From Paraglaciecola sp. 20A4 (lineage in GTDB: Bacteria; Pseudomonadota; Gammaproteobacteria; Enterobacterales; Alteromonadaceae), in NCBI RefSeq assembly GCF_011378905.1, contig NZ_WTPY01000009.1, forward strand, positions 62,001-126,000: a DNA stretch of 64,000 bases, written 5' to 3'. The notes under the pieces were generated by a model. That model ran no database searches. It was not told the DNA's origin and saw only the letters and a program-made list of their open reading frames with translations. Within the stretch, counting starts at the first letter, position 1. Every line of letters begins with the position of its first letter. Position numbers and translations under genes: made by a program. Positions 58,294-64,000 of this stretch are shown here, piece after piece.

Positions 58294-59040
58294 TTATTTA
58301 CTTTTTCGTTTACTGTTAGAACATTGCGGGATCATGCGCTTAATTGATGGGGGCTCATTTCTTAGCCAGCGGCAGACTCGCTTATTAGCTGCATATTGCT
58401 TGATTAATGCCAATACTTTTCCTCGACTTTTCGCGTCACGCAGGCCCATGCTGATCCTATGATAAAACTCTTCACGAATACGCAATAACATCGGGTGATT
58501 ACTGGCGTACAGTGCCATGCCCAATTGCACAAACAACAAATGCACTTCAGGTTTTTTAGGCCCCAGTTCACTTGCTCGTTGCAAATAGGTTAGCATTTGT
58601 TGATCAAACTCCTGCTGACGCCATTTTATCATGGCTAATGACGCCCACGTCACTGGCCATAAAGGTCGCAACTGGGTTGATTGTAAGTAATGTGCTTTGG
58701 CAGCCTTGAGTGCTTGCTCTTGGTCTTCATAACCCGCGATGGCTCCCCATTCGTAAACTTGGCCCATCAAATCTTGATATAGAGGGTGACTAGGCTGGCT
58801 GTTAACAGCAGACTGAATTGCCGTCTTAGCTAGCTGGTACTCTTCGGGGGATTGCTGATTACCTTGCTCTTGCCATGCAGCAAGAATATTCCGTACTTGG
58901 TAGTAATCAAAACTTGCGCTTGTAAAACGTATTGCTGCGATTAAACAGACTAACGCGAGTATTGCGAAACTGATTACCGCTACGTAGTGCTTAATAAACA
59001 TACGGGCTTGTGTTAAGCCGCGAGGAATGACTATTGCCAT
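58294..59040 (-). CDS. Membrane-anchored TPR-like protein
   Basis: The 248-residue protein has one N-terminal span (VAVISFAILALVCLIAAIRF) followed by helical repeats in tetratricopeptide style (LAKTAIQSAVNSQPSHPLYQ, GYEDQEQALKAAKAHYLQST, WASLAMIKWRQQEFDQQMLT). It ends the export operon and overlaps the phosphatase gene by ten bases, so it is co-expressed. A scaffold role in polysaccharide export is plausible but not shown by sequence. Confidence 0.72.
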   Translation of the reverse strand: MAIVIPRGLTQARMFIKHYVAVISFAILALVCLIAAIRFTSASFDYYQVRNILAAWQEQGNQQSPEEYQLAKTAIQSAVNSQPSHPLYQDLMGQVYEWGAIAGYEDQEQALKAAKAHYLQSTQLRPLWPVTWASLAMIKWRQQEFDQQMLTYLQRASELGPKKPEVHLLFVQLGMALYASNHPMLLRIREEFYHRISMGLRDAKSRGKVLALIKQYAANKRVCRWLRNEPPSIKRMIPQCSNSKRKSK

Positions 59041-59759
59041 TGATTACCTTGGGAAATTAACCATGGCGTGGTTTTAAATAGACGTTGTGCGCGATCTTTT
59101 CCGCTTAGTGCCGCTACTTCCATATACGCCTTTGCCATGTCATTAGGGCGACGATTGATACTGTGCATGTCAGACGCAACATAGGTAATAACGTTCTTTT
59201 CAAGAAACAGTTTAGCGGTATCACGCACCTTCTCAGAAAATCGTCCAATAAAGGCACCTGCCGTAACCTGAAATAAACAACCCAAGCGTTCAAGCTTATG
59301 AATGCACAGGGGATTGGCCATGATCTCTCGATTACGCTCAGGGTGAGCAATAACGGGTTGAATTCCGTTTTTTAACAACCAGCGAAGTAAGTTATCGGTG
59401 CCGGGTGGTATATGACTATGGGGTAATTCAAGGAGCATAACGTCTTTATTATCCCAGCGCCCTATGAATGGGATTTGCCCTGTTTTTTGCCACAACATAA
59501 TATCAGGCGTAATTCTAAGTTCCGCAGCAAAAGACAACTTAAGGGTGCATTGCTCTTTGGCCAAATGGGCAACCAAAGACTGATAGGCTTGGTGAATAGA
59601 AGTGGGATCGTTATCAAAGTACCCCTGGTGTATATGAGGCGTACACACCATGTGTGTCACCCCAACAGAAACAGACTGCTCAGCCATAGCCAACGACGCC
59701 GCTAAATCAGGAGCGCCGTCGTCTATGCCTGGTAATATATGACTGTGTAAGTCGATCAA
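59031..59759 (-). CDS. CpsB/YwqE-type PHP protein tyrosine phosphatase
   Basis: A 242-residue PHP-fold phosphatase: MIDLHSHILPGIDDGAPDLA at the N terminus, then VCTPHIH, GIQPVIAHPERNR and YVASDMHSINRRPND. These supply the His/Asp ligands for a trinuclear metal site. Enzymes of this group dephosphorylate the tyrosine kinase of exopolysaccharide export, which is encoded just upstream (four-base overlap). It thus replaces the low-molecular-weight phosphatase Wzb used in E. coli. Confidence 0.92.
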   Translation of the reverse strand: MIDLHSHILPGIDDGAPDLAASLAMAEQSVSVGVTHMVCTPHIHQGYFDNDPTSIHQAYQSLVAHLAKEQCTLKLSFAAELRITPDIMLWQKTGQIPFIGRWDNKDVMLLELPHSHIPPGTDNLLRWLLKNGIQPVIAHPERNREIMANPLCIHKLERLGCLFQVTAGAFIGRFSEKVRDTAKLFLEKNVITYVASDMHSINRRPNDMAKAYMEVAALSGKDRAQRLFKTTPWLISQGNQWQ

Positions 59760-62017
59760 GATTTTTGCGTCTGTTCAGCCTTGGTATCCGTATTATAACT
59801 GTGGTATCCGTATTGGTCATAAAAACCTGTGTATTCACCATGCTTTTTCGCTTTACGCAAATCAACTTGATTTAATACCACGCCATCAACCCGATGACCC
59901 ACTTGCAAGAAACGACTTAGGCCATTCGTGATCAGTTTGTCACTGGTGCTGTCAGCCTTAACCACATAGACCACCGAGTCACATACTTTTGACACAACAA
60001 TAGCATCACTGACGGCTTGTGTGGGGGCACTGTCGACTATGATGTGCTCATACCGACCTTTAAGATCTTGCATCAAGGCTTTAAAGCTATCAGACGCAAG
60101 CAGTTCCTGAGGGTTGGGTGGCATTGTACCCGCACATATTATGTCAATACCTGACATTTCATCAGTCACAATACATTCTTCCAGAGTATGGGTACCTGCA
60201 ATCAAATTCGCTACACCGGGTTGAAACCCTGGCAAACTAAACTGATTACCAATCGTAGGACGACGCAAATCGGTGTCCATTAATAATACTTTGCTTAACT
60301 GGCCCATAGCGAATGCTAAGTTGATAGAAACCGTACTCTTACCTTCTTTGGGCACGCTTGATGTTACCAAAATCGTTTTTGAGGGTTTATCAATATTCAG
60401 CAACTGTAAACTTGTTCGAAGGGTACGCACCGCTTCACTAAACGTATGTCGCTTACTATCAAAGAAATGGCGAACGGCCAGATTTTTCTTTTTGTTGTGG
60501 GTTTCCAAAGGAATTAACCCCAACATGCGCTGGCCAAGCTTGCGCTCAACATCATCTACCGAGCGAATACCGCTATTTAGTGCGTCCATCGCTATTGCTA
60601 GAAATACCCCAAAACCTAAACTAACGATAAGTGCCGCAGCGATAATCAATCCTTTTTTCGGTTTAGAGGGCGCTGACGGCGGCACTGCTAAATCTAGCAT
60701 GCGCGCATTAGCAGACTCAAACCCACCCAGCTCTGTGGTTTCATTTAAACGCGTAAAAAACGAACTATATAGTTGCTGATTAATATCAACTTCACGTTGC
60801 AGTGCTTTATGGCGGCTTTCAAGATTGGTTAAACTACGGAATTTCTCTTTATTAACGCTCACCTCTTGTTTAAGGGCTGCCAATTTAAGTTTCGCGGTAC
60901 TGAACTCAGTATTCACACCTGAAACCAATGAACGAATTTGATCGTTTAAGCTGTCTTGGATCGAACGTAACTCTGCTTGAGCGGCAATCATTTTAGGATG
61001 CTTCGGGCCAAACACTTTGCTTAATTCAGATACCCGACTTTGCGCACCGATTTGTTCACGTTTAACATTTTGTACTGACGAATGATTAATCACTTCAGGA
61101 AGGTCAGCCAATTCAGCTATGGTCGCACCGGAGTTAACTTGGTTGTAAAGAGTTTCAGCTCGGTTGTAAGCAGTCTGCGCTGAGAGCATTTGCTGGGTTA
61201 AGCCTTGGAGTTCATCTGCCGCTAAGCCGACAACACCGTCAATATTAACCAATTGTTCGGTTTCATAAAACTGCGACAAGCGTTTTTCAGCGGTAGATAG
61301 CTTAGTACGTAAACCTTGCAGGCTTTCATTCAACCATGTGGTCGCCTTGGTGGTCATATCAAGCTTAGATTCAAGGTAATTTTCGATATATACGTCACCC
61401 ACAGCATTAGCGGCGATAGCAGCAAACTGGCGATCTTCATGCTCAAAACTAATTTCTACGATCTGGGTGTTAACAAGCGGATTAATCTCTAACGCTTGCA
61501 TTACTTTCGCTGCGGCATAACTTTTACGACGCTCGAGTTGCTGGGCTTCCGTTAATACGGTTATTTCTTTTTGCGGTAAAAATGGCAACGCGCTAATAAC
61601 ACCTGATTTAATCGCCGCTAACTGCTTGCTCACAAAATTCGCTTTGCTCGCTTCATAGCCAGGCGCAAACGTTGGATTCTCATAAAGCTTAAGCTTCTCG
61701 ACGACTTTTTCGGCAATGTGGCGAGATTTCAAAATTTCGTATTGGGTTTGAAAGTACTCTTTACGACTGGAATCAAGGCCATACACTTCTTCGATAGAAA
61801 GCACTTTAGCTTGCTTTGATTCAATTAGTAATTTACTTGTTGCGGTATATTGCGGCGTGACTGACATCACGATAAGGGCAACCAACACCGTAATAAAAAC
61901 CGCTAAACCAATAATCCGCCATAAATATCGTCGAACGGTTTGCCAATAATGACCTAAGTCAATCGTTTCTGAGTCGAGTAACTTAGCCTCTAATTGTCCA
62001 TTTAATTGCGCTGACAT
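59756..62017 (-). CDS. wzc: Wzc-type chain-length determinant and tyrosine autokinase
   Basis: A 753-residue fusion of a Wzz-like periplasmic domain and a cytoplasmic BY-kinase. Spans occur near residue 35 (IIGLAVFITVLVALIVMSVT) and near 455. Coiled coil fills the space between. The kinase has Walker A TSSVPKEGKSTVSINLAFAM, Walker A' LLMDTDLRRPTIG and Walker B HIIVDSAP. A Tyr-rich tail (YTGFYDQYGYHSYN) is the autophosphorylation cluster. Wzc controls polymer length and export through Wza. The gene sits between wza and the phosphatase gene, so the whole phosphorylation cycle is encoded here. Confidence 0.93.
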   Translation of the reverse strand: MSAQLNGQLEAKLLDSETIDLGHYWQTVRRYLWRIIGLAVFITVLVALIVMSVTPQYTATSKLLIESKQAKVLSIEEVYGLDSSRKEYFQTQYEILKSRHIAEKVVEKLKLYENPTFAPGYEASKANFVSKQLAAIKSGVISALPFLPQKEITVLTEAQQLERRKSYAAAKVMQALEINPLVNTQIVEISFEHEDRQFAAIAANAVGDVYIENYLESKLDMTTKATTWLNESLQGLRTKLSTAEKRLSQFYETEQLVNIDGVVGLAADELQGLTQQMLSAQTAYNRAETLYNQVNSGATIAELADLPEVINHSSVQNVKREQIGAQSRVSELSKVFGPKHPKMIAAQAELRSIQDSLNDQIRSLVSGVNTEFSTAKLKLAALKQEVSVNKEKFRSLTNLESRHKALQREVDINQQLYSSFFTRLNETTELGGFESANARMLDLAVPPSAPSKPKKGLIIAAALIVSLGFGVFLAIAMDALNSGIRSVDDVERKLGQRMLGLIPLETHNKKKNLAVRHFFDSKRHTFSEAVRTLRTSLQLLNIDKPSKTILVTSSVPKEGKSTVSINLAFAMGQLSKVLLMDTDLRRPTIGNQFSLPGFQPGVANLIAGTHTLEECIVTDEMSGIDIICAGTMPPNPQELLASDSFKALMQDLKGRYEHIIVDSAPTQAVSDAIVVSKVCDSVVYVVKADSTSDKLITNGLSRFLQVGHRVDGVVLNQVDLRKAKKHGEYTGFYDQYGYHSYNTDTKAEQTQKS

Positions 62018-62036
62018 CGTTATCTATATACCTTTA

Positions 62037-62573
62037 TTAAAAGAAGCTTTGCTGCACGGTAACTATGTCACCAGGCAATACCACATCAGTGGACTGAGCA
62101 TTCAACTGTTGTTGTTGACCTGACTCATTTTCCCTGCGTATAAAAATTTTTGTTTTTGAGGCTCGCTCGGTGTAACCGCCAGCCAAAGCGGCGGCTTTAT
62201 CAACTGAAAGACCAGGCTGATATGGGTAACCACCTGGCCGCTTAACCTCACCATCGATAAAGAAGGGCCGATAATCAATTACCGTTACAGATACTGATGG
62301 TTCAACCAAGTAGTCGCCTTTAAGGCCAGCATATAACTTGGCTTCGAGTTCAGCCCCTGTTAACCCAATCATTCTAATATCACCTAAAAAAGGATAGTTT
62401 ATAACGCCATGGTTGGGTAATTTAGTGGTAAGCGATAGATCTGACTGACCAAAGACAGTGATTTTAATTACATCACCTGAGCCTAATTTATATTGACTCA
62501 GACTTGCGTCGAGTGACCATGCAGCTGTGCTAAAAAGTACTAGCCACAGCCAAAAAAACGATTTTACTTTCAT
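62037..62573 (-). CDS. wza: Short Wza-like polysaccharide export protein
   Basis: This 178-residue protein has a signal peptide (FFWLWLVLFSTAAWS) with no lipobox Cys. The polysaccharide-export domain follows (YKLGSGDVIKITVFGQSDLS, LPNHGVINYPFLGDI, LVEPSVSVTVIDYRP), then one SLBB-like segment (FFIDGEVKRPGGYPYQPGLS). E. coli Wza has about 379 residues, a lipid anchor and a C-terminal outer-membrane helix. This short form lacks all of these, so it probably needs another outer-membrane component. The upstream gene encodes a barrel that may supply it. Confidence 0.88.
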   Translation of the reverse strand: MKVKSFFWLWLVLFSTAAWSLDASLSQYKLGSGDVIKITVFGQSDLSLTTKLPNHGVINYPFLGDIRMIGLTGAELEAKLYAGLKGDYLVEPSVSVTVIDYRPFFIDGEVKRPGGYPYQPGLSVDKAAALAGGYTERASKTKIFIRRENESGQQQQLNAQSTDVVLPGDIVTVQQSFF

Positions 62574-62596
62574 GTTTACTCCAAGAGAGATAAGAA

Positions 62597-63784
62597 CTAA
62601 AGGGTCACTTTAGCTGATAGACGGTAGATATTTTGATCGTAGTCAATAATATCTTGGTTACTGTCACGTTCACTGTAGGTGTAACCTAAATTGAACGTTA
62701 ACCAACGTCTAAACTGATAAATAACCGCTAAGTTAATATCTTGTATGTCGTCCGTTCGCCCGCTGCCTTCGTAGCTGTCACTGCCTACTGCAACGCCTGC
62801 TTCGGTTCTTAGGCGTTCTAGCCATTCATGACGCCAGGTTACAGAAACATCTTTACGGCGAATAAAGTCACCTTCGCCATTTGTTTCACGGGCTTCGTTT
62901 TGGGTATCTAAGATAAAAGTTGCACGTTCGAGCGGTTCCCATACAACACCGGCTTGCCATTTCAAACCTGAAAAGTTACTGCGCCCAGCAGCGTCAAAAT
63001 CTTTGTCTTGGTAACCGATTTTAGCATAGCCAGAAGTGGATGCGGTTGATTGCCACTGTGCCCCTACTAAATAGCTTGTTTCCACACTGTCTCGTGACGC
63101 AGAGCCATCGGGTACGAAGGAATATTCGACGTCGGTAATCGTCGTTTCTAATAGTAGGTCTGTTGCTGGCCCAACGCTATAATAAAACACACCACCGATT
63201 TCACTCTTTGAGCGGTCACGAGATTTATATTCATCGGTATTAATTTTATAGTCTAAATCACGGTAATTGAGGGTTAAATCCAGTCGAGCCTGTGCACTGA
63301 GTGCACCATACGAATAGACAAAATCAACTTCACTTTCTTTATACTCATCAGGAGACGTGAGTTCATTACCACGGCCTCGAGAGAAAGCCGTTCCGCGGTT
63401 ATCATGACCATCTTCATAATTGACACTCGTTTTAATGCGATGGCGGCTATTTAATTCATACCCTAGTGAAGCAAATAATAAATGATCGGTATAGTCATCA
63501 GTAGAACTTGAAAAGTAATCCCCACGAGTAAGCTGATAACCAAACCGTAAACTGTTTAAACCAAAATTATTAACCAAAACAAACCTAGGCGTAACAACGC
63601 TAAACCAGCTATCTATTTCTTCATCATCCCCTCGAGATTGCGTTACGTTGTCATTAAAACCAACGCTAGTGGTTAAGGTAGGGACTAATTCAAACGCACC
63701 TAAGTCAATGCCTACTTCTTGAGCAAATGAAGATGAACACACACATGCCAATCCCATAGCGGTTGCTAATTTAGTCTTACTCAT
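62597..63784 (-). CDS. Outer-membrane beta-barrel protein of the export operon
   Basis: A 395-residue protein with signal peptide (MSKTKLATAMGLACVCSSSFAQ) and many amphipathic strands with alternating aromatic residues (LRFGYQLTRGDYFSS, HRIKTSVNYEDGHDN, FTFNLGYTYSERDSN). It ends in a strand compatible with barrel assembly (IYRLSAKVTL). Barrels of this kind precede short wza genes in exosortase-associated exopolysaccharide operons and may form the outer-membrane channel. It is the first gene of the minus-strand export operon. Function is inferred from context. Confidence 0.8.
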   Translation of the reverse strand: MSKTKLATAMGLACVCSSSFAQEVGIDLGAFELVPTLTTSVGFNDNVTQSRGDDEEIDSWFSVVTPRFVLVNNFGLNSLRFGYQLTRGDYFSSSTDDYTDHLLFASLGYELNSRHRIKTSVNYEDGHDNRGTAFSRGRGNELTSPDEYKESEVDFVYSYGALSAQARLDLTLNYRDLDYKINTDEYKSRDRSKSEIGGVFYYSVGPATDLLLETTITDVEYSFVPDGSASRDSVETSYLVGAQWQSTASTSGYAKIGYQDKDFDAAGRSNFSGLKWQAGVVWEPLERATFILDTQNEARETNGEGDFIRRKDVSVTWRHEWLERLRTEAGVAVGSDSYEGSGRTDDIQDINLAVIYQFRRWLTFNLGYTYSERDSNQDIIDYDQNIYRLSAKVTL

Positions 63785-63940
63785 TCAATCATCTCTGCTT
63801 TATTAAGGTTAAAATTCAATTTTAATGAAACTAAGTGTATCAATTATCTGCTTAAATTAGCGCTTTGTTATAAAAAAACTGCGAAAAAAACTTCGAAAAA
63901 TGTAGAAAACAAGCCGTGCAAAAATTCAGCAAGGATCTTG

Positions 63941-64000
63941 TTAAGCGAAATCTATGCCATCAATCAGTACATCGATAACTTTGCGCAGATGCTCTAATAT
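63941..64000 (-). CDS. C-terminal end of a gene running off the right edge
   Basis: The minus strand from 64000 reads ILEHLRKVIDVLIDGIDFA and then TAA at 63941-63943. The frame has the look of a helical protein tail, and 156 bp separate it from the barrel gene start. Too little is visible to name it. Confidence 0.35.
   Translation of the reverse strand: MLEHLRKVIDVLIDGIDFA

Overview
The window looks like a chromosomal segment of a marine gammaproteobacterium of the Alteromonadales (Glaciecola/Paraglaciecola/Alteromonas type). This is inferred from the style of the proteins, the moderate to low G+C, the PEP-CTERM proteins next to exopolysaccharide genes, and the LapG/LapD pair. No rRNA, tRNA or other taxonomic marker is present, so the genus is a judgement.

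Layout. (1) 1-4650 is a decayed, mobile-element-rich edge. It holds a heavily frameshifted glutathione-dependent formaldehyde dehydrogenase (frmA-like) on the minus strand and an IS200/IS605-type element with divergent tnpA and tnpB. A LysR-type regulator lacking its DNA-binding half follows, then a REP-associated (RAYT-type) transposase flanked by oppositely oriented ACACCC/GGGTGT repeats. (2) 4700-21700 carries mostly housekeeping and stress genes: a cobalamin riboswitch and btuB-like receptor, a CstA-family transporter, a periplasmic catalase followed by an ankyrin protein (katB-ankB arrangement), a nucleotide pyrophosphatase-like phosphodiesterase, a large conserved protein of unknown function, hemN with an FNR-like box, a zinc metalloprotease and a VanZ-family membrane protein with three VanZ-like units. 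(3) 22300-52320 is a large surface-polysaccharide region. The first half mixes strands: an OafA-type acyltransferase, a PEP-CTERM protein, glycosyltransferases, a beta-helix lipoprotein, a decayed PEP-CTERM-like protein, an AlgI-type MBOAT with an SGNH partner, and a second acyltransferase split by one in-frame TAA. The second half is an 11-gene minus-strand run with a pyruvyl transferase, Wzx flippase, Wzy polymerase, glycosyltransferases and acetyl/acyltransferases. (4) 52800-55410 encodes LapG and LapD, the c-di-GMP-controlled periplasmic protease switch for a large adhesin (no adhesin gene in view). (5) 55670-58240 has a small secreted protein and an O-antigen ligase-like protein with a small membrane partner. 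(6) 58290-63790 is a minus-strand export operon: outer-membrane barrel, short Wza, Wzc tyrosine kinase, CpsB/YwqE-type phosphatase and a membrane-anchored TPR-like protein.

How it fits together. Regions 3, 5 and 6 can supply glycosyl transfer, acyl and pyruvyl decoration, flipping, polymerisation and Wzc/Wza-type export of an exopolysaccharide. The initiating sugar-phosphate transferase and the exosortase expected for the PEP-CTERM proteins are not visible. LapG/LapD suggest that biofilm attachment is controlled from the same neighbourhood. I found no convincing new defence or phage system. The least explained items are the triple-VanZ protein, the unknown protein at 13186-14598, the small secreted protein at 55672-56319 and the nonsense-interrupted acyltransferase.
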